Virus record (IMG/VR): IMGVR_UViG_3300017917_003765
Location: 1 to 50,583 of that record
Length of the DNA stretch: 50,583 bases
Reading direction: 5' to 3' (one strand)
From: a virus
The stretch's first letter is position 1. The number at the start of each line of letters is the position of its first letter. The notes beneath the pieces were generated by a model, which saw nothing but the letters and a program-made list of their open reading frames with translations, made no database searches and was not told the DNA's origin. A program made the position numbers and the translations under genes. Positions 5,888 through 14,021 of this stretch are shown piece after piece.

Positions 5888-7509
5888 TAAAAAGCAACAC
5901 GATCTATGTACCTAGTCAAGGTACTGTCTTCAGGCCTAATCTGCGGTTTAAGTGGAATAAGGCTAGGCGTCTGAGGCCCTGATCCTGTAGTACTGTTATT
6001 GTTTATAATGGTAGTACCAGCATTACCTTCAGATGCCATGTCTCTATTAGCCACGCTATAAGCAGATATAACATCACCAGATCTTGATGTATATGCAGGA
6101 TTTAAATTCATAGCTCCTGTATCAGATCCCATTAATTTAGCATTAGAAAGTTTTTCCTGAATTTTACCAAGCCCTAGCTGCTCTCTTACAGTCTGGTATT
6201 CTTTTTCGGTAACTTCTTTACTATTAATATAATACTTGCCGTCACGGTATTCACCTGAAGTAGTAATACCATTGTCCTGCACAGTAAAGTTACCTGAAGA
6301 TTTTTTATTGGTAGCCTGTATGTTATTTACTTCTTTATTACTGTCACCGCCAAACAAATTGGCGATCCTACCACCAATATTTCCTGCGGCTTCGCCAATG
6401 CTTCCGCCGGCCATGTAGCCCAAAGCGCCACCAGCCAGTCCCCCAACTACAGTACCAGCTGGTCCAAAGAATGTACCAAAGCTAGCTCCTAGTTTAGCGC
6501 CAGCAATTGCGCCACCGAATCTACCAATACCACCACCAACACCTTCACCCAGTGTAATGGTTGATTTCTTATCAGCCTCAGCTACTTTCTGGTTAAATTC
6601 TTGCTTAGAAATTTCACCGGCCTTTAACTGATCTGTAGCTGCCATGACTTCGGCTTGCTTTTCATTGCTTGCCTGATTGTATTTTTCATAGTAATGCAGT
6701 CCACCACCCAAGGCACCTGCTGCACCTGCGGTAATAAGACCTCCAGCTCCACCCATGAATCTAGCAGCCCCTGCCATGAATTCGCCTGCTGCAGGGGCTG
6801 GCGCAGTTGTTGGTAATTTGCTACCTGCTGATATACTGATGTCAGGCAATCCACCCATTATACCTTTTTCTTCGGCTACTGATGCTGTTATAGGCTCAGT
6901 GACAGTTGTAGTAGTTGTAGTAGTTACTGTTGGTTTACTATTAGCAGGTGTTGCTACGGTTGCACTGGGCTGCAATTTTTCTGCTGGTTTACTGGCTATG
7001 CTGGATTTGCTTGGTTTAACGTACCTACCCGTAATTAAATCACGATACTTACTGCCCTTGGCACCCTTTTCGAATTTAAGGCTACCTTCGGTTATTCTAC
7101 GCAACAGAGTAATTTCCGATAAAATGCCTTCCAATATATTCTGGCTTTTTACAGATGCCAGTAGCTGATCCTTCATGTTTTTATTTTCAGCTACTTTATT
7201 AATCTTGGCCTTTTCGGTATCGGCCTTAATTTTAGATTCTTTTTCGGGCTCTTTGGCTTCTACTTCGCCCCCGGTTTTCCACCAATTGCCCAGCTTGTCT
7301 AAAAGGTCTTTGGATGCTCCCTTGAGAGCGTCCCTGATACTCATTTCTTTGATATCAAGGCCTTCTAGCTTCTTTAGCACTTCTCTATCATAAACAGGCA
7401 GACCACCAGGAGGCGTAAGCGGCGCCCCCTGTGTACCCAAAACATTTTTTAAAATTTCAGCAATAAAGGGTATATTATTGGATTTAGATGTTTTGGGTTT
7501 TCTGGCCAT
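5884..7509 (-). CDS. Probable tail tape-measure / hub-length protein (gp29-like)
   Basis: 541 residues. The N-terminal third is charged and helical (about residues 80-150 rich in Lys/Glu, then ILEGILSEITLLRRITEG), followed by YRDLITGRYV, a Pro/Thr/Ala linker with a poly-Thr run, and a long Gly/Ala-rich hydrophobic section (about 250-395) able to form membrane helices. The end (NNNSTTG, then RPEDSTLTRYIDRVAFY) is of the type seen at the C-terminus of myovirus tail-assembly proteins. T4 gp29 is 590 residues and sits beside hub genes 26, 51, 27 and 28; here it lies downstream of gp26 and gp51. The hydrophobic core would suit a protein injected into the inner membrane. The assignment is from architecture and place, not from close similarity. 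Confidence 0.6.
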   Translation of the reverse strand: MARKPKTSKSNNIPFIAEILKNVLGTQGAPLTPPGGLPVYDREVLKKLEGLDIKEMSIRDALKGASKDLLDKLGNWWKTGGEVEAKEPEKESKIKADTEKAKINKVAENKNMKDQLLASVKSQNILEGILSEITLLRRITEGSLKFEKGAKGSKYRDLITGRYVKPSKSSIASKPAEKLQPSATVATPANSKPTVTTTTTTTVTEPITASVAEEKGIMGGLPDISISAGSKLPTTAPAPAAGEFMAGAARFMGGAGGLITAGAAGALGGGLHYYEKYNQASNEKQAEVMAATDQLKAGEISKQEFNQKVAEADKKSTITLGEGVGGGIGRFGGAIAGAKLGASFGTFFGPAGTVVGGLAGGALGYMAGGSIGEAAGNIGGRIANLFGGDSNKEVNNIQATNKKSSGNFTVQDNGITTSGEYRDGKYYINSKEVTEKEYQTVREQLGLGKIQEKLSNAKLMGSDTGAMNLNPAYTSRSGDVISAYSVANRDMASEGNAGTTIINNNSTTGSGPQTPSLIPLKPQIRPEDSTLTRYIDRVAFY

Positions 7510-8090
7510 TATACGGGTCTACGAACAGTTGGACGAGGCATACCATCTTCAGCAGTGCTTGTAGCAATTGGCTGACTTAGTGGCATGTTGGAAGTGGGAT
7601 CAGCATAACTAACGGTTTGCGGAATTGGTGCTCTTGGAGCCATGTTTTGTTGAGCAGGCATAACTCCACCAGACATCATGCCAGACGGAGGAGTAGAACC
7701 TGGTGTGAACTTAGGAGGCTCTGAACTCAGGGTTGGTGTTGCTACACCACCGGCTGCGCCAGCTATCTTTTCCTGTGTACGACCAAATGCACTAACACCT
7801 AATACTGCACCCATGGCTACGTGGAACAAACCACCACCCTGCAGTGTTATGGGTACCCATTGTCTAAAGGCATCATTAGCTGCCTGTGTTTCCCAGAACT
7901 GCACTATGGTAAACATAATGGGGAAGATGGCGAAGTCAGCCAAACAGCAAATCATGTACATGATGGCCATCATGGGACGCCATTTTTTGGTCATCCAATC
8001 TTCTTTGTTAGCCTCGGCGGTTTCGTCTTTTTTAGGTTCTTCTTCCACCTTTGTTTCCTCTTTCTTTTTAGTTCCAAATTGAAATCCCAT
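7509..8090 (-). CDS. Holin of the 3TM (GTA-type) family
   Basis: 193 residues: an acidic/basic N-terminus (1-30), then WMTKKWRPMMAIMYMICCLADFAIFPI and the QGGGLFHVAMGAVLGVSAFGRTQEK motif, which match the 3-transmembrane holin family first described in gene transfer agents. Helices lie at about residues 38-66 and 82-103. The Pro/Met-rich tail (110-193) is probably cytoplasmic and disordered. Holins open the inner membrane at the set time so that cell-wall hydrolases act; the SleB-like anchored enzyme at 2250-2783 and the spike hydrolases are candidates. It lies between gp51 and the tape measure in the late leftward operon, start ATG at 8090 with an AAGGAG ribosome site. Confidence 0.8.
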   Translation of the reverse strand: MGFQFGTKKKEETKVEEEPKKDETAEANKEDWMTKKWRPMMAIMYMICCLADFAIFPIMFTIVQFWETQAANDAFRQWVPITLQGGGLFHVAMGAVLGVSAFGRTQEKIAGAAGGVATPTLSSEPPKFTPGSTPPSGMMSGGVMPAQQNMAPRAPIPQTVSYADPTSNMPLSQPIATSTAEDGMPRPTVRRPV

Positions 8091-8091
8091 G

Positions 8092-8262
8092 TTAAACTCC
8101 TTGTTGTGCAGCTATACGTCTCATGTTAGCTTTTTGATTTTCTTCCTGAATATGTACTATGAGTAAATCTATGTATGCGGCCCGCTCCCAAGGTAACATG
8201 TTTTCTAGTACATCTAAATTATAACCATGAAATTGCATTAAGGCAAAATTTGTTCTAAACAT
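8092..8262 (-). CDS. gp51: Baseplate hub assembly protein gp51 (56 residues)
   Basis: Reading the reverse strand from the ATG at 8262 gives a 56-residue protein: MFRTNFALMQFHGYNL, LENMLPWERAAYIDLLIVHI, QEENQKANMRRI. The pattern (xFALMQxHxYxLxxLENMxPWER, helical, ending with a charged IQEEN stretch) is that of the short gp51 proteins of aquatic T4-like phages. gp51 is needed for hub assembly and sits next to gp26 in T4. The gene fills the gap between gp26 and the holin. Conserved-looking residues (LGLSQESLEN) continue upstream in frame without ATG, GTG or TTG, so the start may be non-standard (a CTG lies there). Confidence 0.75.
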   Translation of the reverse strand: MFRTNFALMQFHGYNLDVLENMLPWERAAYIDLLIVHIQEENQKANMRRIAAQQGV

Positions 8263-8288
8263 GTTTTCCAGACTTTCTTGAGACAGGC

Positions 8289-8984
8289 CTAGACGAAAAA
8301 ATGATCTAGTCCTTCTAGTTTTAAATCATGGTGTTTGTTGCAGTTTGGACAATCTTTAACTATATCCAAATAAACTCTGGGCATGGTTACAAAAAATGTC
8401 ATTAATTTTTCTAGTTGTTTGGTGTTTAAATTTTCTAAAAATTCTCTGATCTCTTCGGCTGTACTTTCACGTGTATCATGAAACTCGTTGTCCTGATGTA
8501 TGCCTACTATGCACTTGCCCAGAACTTCCAGTGTCTTTTCAACATCATTAGTTGTATAAGCTTCTAGTCCTTCGTATAGATTTGGATACCTTAAATCTAT
8601 GTAGATACTTTTGGTTAATTCTATGCGACTGGTATGATTCGCTGATCTATCGGTTTTAACGTTAGTCAAATTGACTTCGGTTTCTATTCTGGTACCACAT
8701 TCACAGTTTATAACAAGTTCAAGGTTTTCACCTATGCTAACTTTTCTTAATTCAATGAACATATGCACCAGGTCAAAAAATGCTAATTCCTGCGCTTTAA
8801 TTTTATGAAATGTGCAGTTTTCTATGACATCACAAACTACTCTGTGTATTTCTCTGTTATCTGCTTCTTTGAGCATTAACAGGACCTTGTGTTCTTTAAC
8901 TAAAAACGGTCTATATCGGACTGGTTTATTGTTGCTAGGTAAAACTGTTTCATAGGTAGGCACATCAAGTACTGGTAAAGGCAT
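8289..8984 (-). CDS. gp26: Baseplate hub subunit gp26 with a zinc-ribbon-like motif
   Basis: 231 residues matching the T4 gp26 baseplate hub family: N-terminal LPSNNKPVRYRPFLVKEHKVLLML, central INCECGTRIE, and the C-terminal CPNCNKHHDL. Two cysteine pairs (C94/C96 and C212/C215) probably bind zinc. gp26 helps build the central hub under the tail tube. Its start codon shares an ATG/stop overlap with the tail-tube-like gene upstream at 8984, and gp51 follows, the same hub gene company as in T4 (25-26-51-27). The acidic segment near residues 130-185 is helical. Confidence 0.9.
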   Translation of the reverse strand: MPLPVLDVPTYETVLPSNNKPVRYRPFLVKEHKVLLMLKEADNREIHRVVCDVIENCTFHKIKAQELAFFDLVHMFIELRKVSIGENLELVINCECGTRIETEVNLTNVKTDRSANHTSRIELTKSIYIDLRYPNLYEGLEAYTTNDVEKTLEVLGKCIVGIHQDNEFHDTRESTAEEIREFLENLNTKQLEKLMTFFVTMPRVYLDIVKDCPNCNKHHDLKLEGLDHFFV

Positions 8985-9652
8985 TATCTACTCCTTAGGG
9001 GTAAGCCACTCCTTGGATCTAAAAGTCTAAAAGCCGTGCTGGCTGGTTGTCTAACAATACTATTTTTATCTTCGGTATTCAGACCAGTTACACCTGTTTG
9101 TTTGGTAACTGGTGCCTGAGTTTCATACCAGCGTCTGAATCTAAAATTTACAGTATGCAGATGCGTTGCATTCTGTAGACTATGATTTAAATCTAGCTGC
9201 ACCTGTCCAGCCGGAAAAGCTTCTTCAAGAACAATGCTGTATGTGGCAGCATCTAAATCGTTCAATTGCGTTATTTTAATGGCTGGGCACAGATAGTCAC
9301 GCTGATAGCTAACTGTATATTGTGTACCATCTACTATGGTCTGCATCCAGGTATCGAACAATCGTTTGATCTGCATGGCCTGATCCAAATGAAACTGGAT
9401 AACCATGAACCCGCCATAGTTTATGCTCTTGGGTCTGTGTATGGCCGGTCCCCAGATCTGTTGCAGCTCAGCATTTATAGATAGCTCGGGAAAAACTGCG
9501 CTTTCAGCTAATAGACTGATGTCTCGTTGATCTATTTCTATGACCTGGGCTACTAAAGGTGGTACACTAAGTTCAACTTCGAACCTATTCTTTTTGGCCA
9601 GTCCTTTGTTAAGTACCGTGGCTCTAAAATTATCTACGCTAAATGTTGCCAT
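8984..9652 (-). CDS. Tail-tube-fold protein, probably baseplate tube initiator gp54
   Basis: 222 residues with the layout of the gp19/gp54 tube fold: KKNRFEVELSVPP near the start, FDTWMQTIVDG in the middle, and a C-terminal EEAFPAGQVQLDLNHSLQNA followed by VNFRFRRW, matching the conserved 'P...G.L.LD....I.TF.V....Y' strand pattern of T4 gp19. A 40-residue tail follows. It would nucleate tail-tube polymerisation on the hub (gp54 role) or be the tube itself; the place next to gp26 and gp4 and away from a sheath gene favours gp54. The exact paralogue cannot be decided from sequence alone. Confidence 0.65.
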   Translation of the reverse strand: MATFSVDNFRATVLNKGLAKKNRFEVELSVPPLVAQVIEIDQRDISLLAESAVFPELSINAELQQIWGPAIHRPKSINYGGFMVIQFHLDQAMQIKRLFDTWMQTIVDGTQYTVSYQRDYLCPAIKITQLNDLDAATYSIVLEEAFPAGQVQLDLNHSLQNATHLHTVNFRFRRWYETQAPVTKQTGVTGLNTEDKNSIVRQPASTAFRLLDPRSGLPLRSR

Positions 9653-10212
9653 TAGTATTTTTTACTTGAATCTTTCCATACAGCGGTTTTAGTGGCACCA
9701 ACAAATTGCTCGACTGGCAATTGGCTAGCAGTTACCCAATCTGGATATGCAATGTTAAGGAACCTGCTCTGTACATGATTGGCCAGATAATGCTTAACAC
9801 AGGCCTGTAGTGGTTTAAGTGTACTTACACTGGTCAATAGTGCCCAGCTTAGCCTAACCTTGGTTGTAATATCATGGTTGTCATTGTTTGTAAATTCATC
9901 TAGTTTGGATAAAATTTTAAACCGCATCAGATATGGTAAATAGTGCAGGTTGAGCCCATAAAAACCATCGGGTATGATTCTGTAGGGCAATACCAAAGGG
10001 AACATGTCATAGTATGGCAAAGTATCTTTGTGCTTGGGATCATAGTGAAACAGATACATGCGACCCGGAACAATTTTACTGACCAGTTGCCCTGAAGCAG
10101 TCATCATGCGTTCAGTCTGTCCACGGACATTTCTTAATTTTCTAATCTCACGCTGATACCATTGGTAACTGGCCTGAGGATCGGGTGTAATGTTGTCGAA
10201 TACCGAAGCCAT
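9652..10212 (-). CDS. Conserved T4-type structural/assembly protein, name uncertain
   Basis: 186 residues: a charged helical N-terminus (YQWYQREIRKLRNVRGQ), the well-formed core GRMYLFHYDPKHKDTLPYYD, then FPLVLPYRIIPDGFYGLNLHYLPYLMRF, and a C-terminal PDWVTASQLPVEQF segment. I recognise this as a recurring family of T4-like aquatic phages beside gp4, but cannot recall a T4 gene number with confidence. The conserved aromatic/Pro/Gly core suggests a small compact structural protein, perhaps head-tail joining. Its ATG lies three bases after the gp4 stop codon and its stop overlaps the start of the tube-like gene, so it is translated with both. Confidence 0.8.
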   Translation of the reverse strand: MASVFDNITPDPQASYQWYQREIRKLRNVRGQTERMMTASGQLVSKIVPGRMYLFHYDPKHKDTLPYYDMFPLVLPYRIIPDGFYGLNLHYLPYLMRFKILSKLDEFTNNDNHDITTKVRLSWALLTSVSTLKPLQACVKHYLANHVQSRFLNIAYPDWVTASQLPVEQFVGATKTAVWKDSSKKY

Positions 10213-10215
10213 GTA

Positions 10216-10677
10216 TTATTTATCTTTGACTAGACCAAGGTCTTTTTCGGTTAGAATTAAAAATTTCATGTTTCTATCTTCGCAAAACTCAAAGGCTGCT
10301 TTCCATTTAGCTTCATTAACACCGTACTGGAAAACTTCATCTATGAATTTTTTGGTTATGCGTTTAGGTTTGGTAGGCGGTTTAGTAAATTTTTCGGGTT
10401 TAATTTCTACTAGGTATTTTTTAGTAACACCAGATTTATCCAATACCTTCATGTAAAAATCTACAAAATATCTGTGTACACGTTTATCAACAGGACTTAT
10501 ATAGGGGATAATTACAGTCTCAGACCCCCATTCAAGCACTGAAGGATTAAAATCACACCATTTCATGAATCTTAACTCCCAGGTACTTCGATAAACTATT
10601 TGAGTAATATCGCCCTTGTACTTGGCAGCATGTTCAACTCTGTAGGTGCCCTTATATGTGTTGTTATAATTAGCCAT
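10216..10677 (-). CDS. gp4: Head completion protein gp4
   Basis: 153 residues, close to T4 gp4 (150). The protein has the nuclease-like fold pattern of the family: YRSTWELRFMKWCDFNPSVLEWGSE with a conserved E/W, then VHRYFVDFYMKV with D near the core, YLVEIKPEKF (E-x-K), and KWKAAFEFCEDRNMKFLILTEKDL. gp4 completes filled heads so that tails can join. First gene of the leftward operon; its ATG codon lies inside the opposing late promoter, and its own CATAAATA promoter is 22 bases upstream on the minus strand. Confidence 0.9.
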   Translation of the reverse strand: MANYNNTYKGTYRVEHAAKYKGDITQIVYRSTWELRFMKWCDFNPSVLEWGSETVIIPYISPVDKRVHRYFVDFYMKVLDKSGVTKKYLVEIKPEKFTKPPTKPKRITKKFIDEVFQYGVNEAKWKAAFEFCEDRNMKFLILTEKDLGLVKDK

Positions 10678-10682
10678 AAATA
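10675..10682 (+). promoter_or_regulatory. Late promoter CATAAATA for the rightward baseplate operon
   Basis: T4-type late -10 element on the plus strand, 21 bases before the ATG of gp48 (10704). Its first three bases are the reverse complement of the gp4 start codon. Confidence 0.75.
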
Positions 10683-10698
10683 ATCAATAATTTAATAC

Positions 10699-10706
10699 TA
10701 TTTATG
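10699..10706 (-). promoter_or_regulatory. Late promoter CATAAATA for the leftward gp4 operon
   Basis: Mirror copy of the rightward promoter on the minus strand, 21 bases between its end and the ATG of gp4 (10677). Its CAT is the reverse complement of the gp48 start codon at 10704. Confidence 0.75.
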
Positions 10707-11942
10707 GCTGTCATGGATAACAACTACAAAACTACTGATTATGCCAAACGAAAAGAGCTTGATGATAAGCGTCGATTTCTAAATCCTCAGTCAGATTCTA
10801 CGTCCAATAAACGTGGAAAATACAACATATCGTCCTTTAGTTTTCCAGAAAATGTTAATAGCGATGATTACCCACATTATGTTAGTTTTTTTATTAACAT
10901 ACGTGGCAAAAGTCAGTTCAACCAGGACAACAGATTTAAAGATCAGGCTATTTCTAGGCCACCGGATGCTGGGCTCACGCCCGATGAAATTAACCAGGGT
11001 ATAAACCTAGCTGCTGCTGGTGCAGGAGCGGTTCTGGGTGTCGGTGCAGTTAAAAAATTAGCTAGTATCAAAGCAGGGCAGCAAGTCAAATCTGCTAGTG
11101 GTACGCAAAAGCAAGTAAATCTAGCCAGTCAAAATGCCAGACCCAGTGGGGCTGGACAAACATTTGGTGCTGCTGCTGGCCTGGGTGCTGGATTTGGTGT
11201 ATCCTGGTTAGCTACCAAATATGGACCAGATATTTTAAAACCAGACCAGAGTTTTAGAATAAGCGATGTAATTACATTAGCTGCACAAGAACCACCTAGT
11301 GTTAGTTATAATGCCAAATGGAATGAAACAAGTCTGGGTACTTTTTTGGGCGCTTTGGGCAAGACCGCTGGTATGTTTGAACAAGGTCGAGCATTATCAA
11401 CCTTAGCAGAAGCTGGAGCACTGGGGTTGGGTACTTTGGCTGGCGCAGCCATAGGCGGAAAGTTACAAGGTGCCGTAGGAGCTGGATTGGGTGGAGCATT
11501 AGCAGCAGGCGGTATGACTGGTTCGGCCATGCAGGCCATGACTAAAATGGTAACCAATCCATTCAGAGAAATGCTTTTTGAACATATGAATTTTAGGAGT
11601 TTTAGATTTAATTATAGATTTTTGCCTAAAAATAAAGCCGAAGTTGAAAATATTAAAAAGATAATTGATCTGTTTAAATTTCACATGCACCCGGAACTCA
11701 GTGCAGGTAATTTATTTTTTATCTACCCTGCAGAATTTCAAATTGTATATTATTTTAAAGGTGTAGAAAATACCTATTTTCAGAAAATTGCTCCCAGTGC
11801 TCTAACCAATCTAGATGTTACATATGGTGGTGCAGGTGGTATGAGCTCTTTTCATGATGGTACACCAACAGAAGTTAACCTCAAATTAGATTTCCAAGAA
11901 CTAGAAACCATAACCAAAGAAAAAGTACAATTAGGATATTAA
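10704..11942 (+). CDS. gp48: Baseplate tail-tube cap gp48
   Basis: 412 residues. The N-terminus (DDYPHYVSFFINIRGKSQF) and the C-terminal part (FRSFRFNYRFLPKNKAEVE, KFHMHPELSAGNLFFIYPAEFQI, then LTNLDVTYGGAGGMSSFHDG) match gp48 proteins of T4-like aquatic phages: a tube-like domain that caps the hub and on which gp54 and the tail tube build. The middle (about 90-280) is Gly/Ala-rich with several hydrophobic stretches, an insertion common in this group. A second ATG three codons later (10713) is possible, but 10704 matches the promoter spacing. Confidence 0.85.
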   Translation: MAVMDNNYKTTDYAKRKELDDKRRFLNPQSDSTSNKRGKYNISSFSFPENVNSDDYPHYVSFFINIRGKSQFNQDNRFKDQAISRPPDAGLTPDEINQGINLAAAGAGAVLGVGAVKKLASIKAGQQVKSASGTQKQVNLASQNARPSGAGQTFGAAAGLGAGFGVSWLATKYGPDILKPDQSFRISDVITLAAQEPPSVSYNAKWNETSLGTFLGALGKTAGMFEQGRALSTLAEAGALGLGTLAGAAIGGKLQGAVGAGLGGALAAGGMTGSAMQAMTKMVTNPFREMLFEHMNFRSFRFNYRFLPKNKAEVENIKKIIDLFKFHMHPELSAGNLFFIYPAEFQIVYYFKGVENTYFQKIAPSALTNLDVTYGGAGGMSSFHDGTPTEVNLKLDFQELETITKEKVQLGY

Positions 11943-11943
11943 C

Positions 11944-12678
11944 ATGTACTTTGAAAATTTTCCTACTTTATATTATACACTAGACGATAATCGTACTGGT
12001 CAGTTAGTTCAGGACATTTTTAGGCGCATAGTATTAAGTGCCGAAGTTAAAAACAATAATGTTCTCTATGAACTTTATGATATCGAAGATGGTGATACAC
12101 CAGAAATTTTGGCTGATAGATTTTATGACGATCCTAGTCTTTATTGGGTAATACTAATAACAAATGAAATTTTTGATCCCAGATTCGGATGGCCCATGGA
12201 CTGGTACAGGTTAAATCGCTTTATAGAAAGAAAATATCCCTGTAATCTATACTTGAACGGCAATGTATCTGTTAACTACTACAAAGGTGAAACTGTAAAT
12301 ACTGCAACAGGTTCAGCTCGTATCCTGGCATCCGATGGCAACAGATTAAGTGTTATAAACATAGACGGATCTTTTAACAATTCTCAGACTTTGTATGGGC
12401 AGGTTTCGGAATATAGCAGTAATTTAAAAACTACAGGCACAGTATTTGACAATACTCCTGATCAAATTAGATATTATGCTTATTTGGCCAACAGTACAGT
12501 CATAGATAGTTTACAGTTTGAAGATGGGAATGAGGTAGGTAACAGTTTAGATCTAGAGTCGGTTTCTAATAGAGAATATGAAATCAGACAAAATGATGCT
12601 AAACGCAGCATAAAAATTCTTAGAGCAGAATTTGTATCTAGAATACTGGATGAATTTAAAAAATCAGTTAACGCATGA
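11944..12678 (+). CDS. gp53: Baseplate wedge gp53
   Basis: 244 residues. The segment YELYDIEDGDTPEILADRFYDDPSLYWVILITNEIFDPRFGWPM is the LysM-like part typical of gp53 (D-GDTPE-LA-R-YDDP-LYW-I---N---DP), seen also in T4 gp53 as the NPQLYWVLLMCNDNYDP region. The C-terminal half carries an added beta-rich part before a conserved helical ending (REYEIRQNDAKRSIKIL). gp53 joins wedges to the hub. Starts two bases after gp48 and overlaps the hub gene by four bases (ATGA), so it is co-translated. Confidence 0.85.
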   Translation: MYFENFPTLYYTLDDNRTGQLVQDIFRRIVLSAEVKNNNVLYELYDIEDGDTPEILADRFYDDPSLYWVILITNEIFDPRFGWPMDWYRLNRFIERKYPCNLYLNGNVSVNYYKGETVNTATGSARILASDGNRLSVINIDGSFNNSQTLYGQVSEYSSNLKTTGTVFDNTPDQIRYYAYLANSTVIDSLQFEDGNEVGNSLDLESVSNREYEIRQNDAKRSIKILRAEFVSRILDEFKKSVNA

Positions 12679-14021
12679 ATACCCCTGCTAAATTAGAAAA
12701 TCCAGGCCAGTACGATCTAGAATTATTGCAACTAGTCAGCACTAGGGGGCTGGTTGTTAGTTTAGCTGACTACATGGTCGAATTCAATCTATACGAAGAT
12801 ATTTTTAGCCCAAGTCTCATGGGTACTATTGTCATTACAGACAAACTTAATCTCATAGAAAAGATGCCCATAGTCGGTGAAGAATTGCTGGTAGTTAAAA
12901 TTACTACACCAACATTTCCGACCAGCATAGAAAAGACTTTTAGGGTAACTAGGATTTCTGACAAGCATATTGTACAGGGGCAGAACGCACATTTTTATAC
13001 CCTGCATTTTGTTAGTCAAGAATTAGTTTTGGACATGAATGCACCAATTTACAGAAGCTTCGAGGGCAATATAGACGATGTAGCTGTAAGAATTTTTGAA
13101 GATTATGTTGCAATGAGCAGGACTCTAAATGAAGATCAAAAACGATTAGTAGAAAGTAACGAAGATACTCCGCTTAAAATTTTAACCGAAACTAAAAACA
13201 AAGTTAAATTTGTAAGTCCAGGCTGGACTGCTTTCAAGTGTTTGAATTGGTTGGCCAGTAAAGCCATACCCAAAGATGGTGAAGCCTGTAATTTTTTATT
13301 CTGGGAAAGTAATAAATGCTTTTATTTTGCCAGTTTAGAAACTATCTTTAGAGATGTGCATAGAGAAAAACGATTTGTTGGTACCTATACCTTTTCACCC
13401 AACAACATACGAACAGGGCCTGAACGGGATACCATTAGAGAAATGTTTTTGACTGACAGTGTGGAAACAGTTCAAACTGTTGATCATGCAAAAAACTATA
13501 CCAGTGGTTATCTTGCTAATCGCCTTATAGAATTAGATCTTGTAAATAAGAAATATGAACTGGTTGATTATGATCATGTTTATAAATTCTATGATTATCA
13601 TCACATGAGCGGACAGACTGAAAAAGAAGTATTACCCTTTTTTGCGTTAGACAGTATGCGTAATGCAGAATGCAATATTATGTTTTATCCTAAACATACT
13701 AAACTTTTCGACAATGCCGATGATAATGTTAATGAAGTCTATCGTGATATACATGGTAATAGAAAAAGTAATCTGTTAGAATTAGATAATTTTAAACTTA
13801 ACATCAATGTCCCGGGGCGTACTGATGTTGAATGCGGGCAGATGATTTACCTAAAATACCCAGCCATTGAACCAAAAGATACGCAGGATAAAAATAAAGA
13901 GAAATTAGATCCTTTATATTCAGGAGCGTATCTAATAACTGCCATAAGACATCAGTTCAATGGTATAAGACATAAAATGATTTTAGAACTAACCAAAGAT
14001 AGTTTGTCAGGTAATTTGTAA
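12675..14021 (+). CDS. Baseplate hub protein, gp27-like
   Basis: 448 residues with the gp27/VgrG-N hub layout: an N-terminal beta-barrel (SLADYMVEFNLYEDIFSPSLMGTI...), a central helical region (SPGWTAFKCLNWLASKA), a second barrel, and the closing SGAYLITAIRHQFNG strand that is common to hub proteins of myoviruses. As a trimer it forms the ring between tube and spike. It sits directly before the gp5-like spike gene, as hub and spike genes do in related phages, and shares a TAATG overlap with it. Confidence 0.75.
   Translation: MNTPAKLENPGQYDLELLQLVSTRGLVVSLADYMVEFNLYEDIFSPSLMGTIVITDKLNLIEKMPIVGEELLVVKITTPTFPTSIEKTFRVTRISDKHIVQGQNAHFYTLHFVSQELVLDMNAPIYRSFEGNIDDVAVRIFEDYVAMSRTLNEDQKRLVESNEDTPLKILTETKNKVKFVSPGWTAFKCLNWLASKAIPKDGEACNFLFWESNKCFYFASLETIFRDVHREKRFVGTYTFSPNNIRTGPERDTIREMFLTDSVETVQTVDHAKNYTSGYLANRLIELDLVNKKYELVDYDHVYKFYDYHHMSGQTEKEVLPFFALDSMRNAECNIMFYPKHTKLFDNADDNVNEVYRDIHGNRKSNLLELDNFKLNINVPGRTDVECGQMIYLKYPAIEPKDTQDKNKEKLDPLYSGAYLITAIRHQFNGIRHKMILELTKDSLSGNL

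Larger units (their letters stand above)
10673..10708. repeat. Perfect 10-bp inverted repeat carrying two divergent late promoters
   Basis: GCCATAAATA (10673-10682) and TATTTATGGC (10699-10708) are exact inverted copies separated by 16 AT-rich bases. Each arm contains one CATAAATA promoter and, read on the other strand, the ATG GC start of the facing gene. Confidence 0.9.

Noticed and set aside
6755-7168. 137-aa frame on the plus strand inside the tape-measure gene
   Set aside because: It is the antisense of the Ala/Gly/Thr-rich region, with no ribosome site and a poly-Val artefact of the poly-Thr run.
7678-8129. Plus-strand frames opposite the holin
   Set aside because: Antisense shadows of the holin gene; composition (Phe runs opposite Lys/Glu codons) is not protein-like.
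10218-10225. GATAAATA on the minus strand between gp4 and the next gene
   Set aside because: It is formed by the last codons and stop of gp4, and lies about five bases before the next ATG, which would give a leaderless message.
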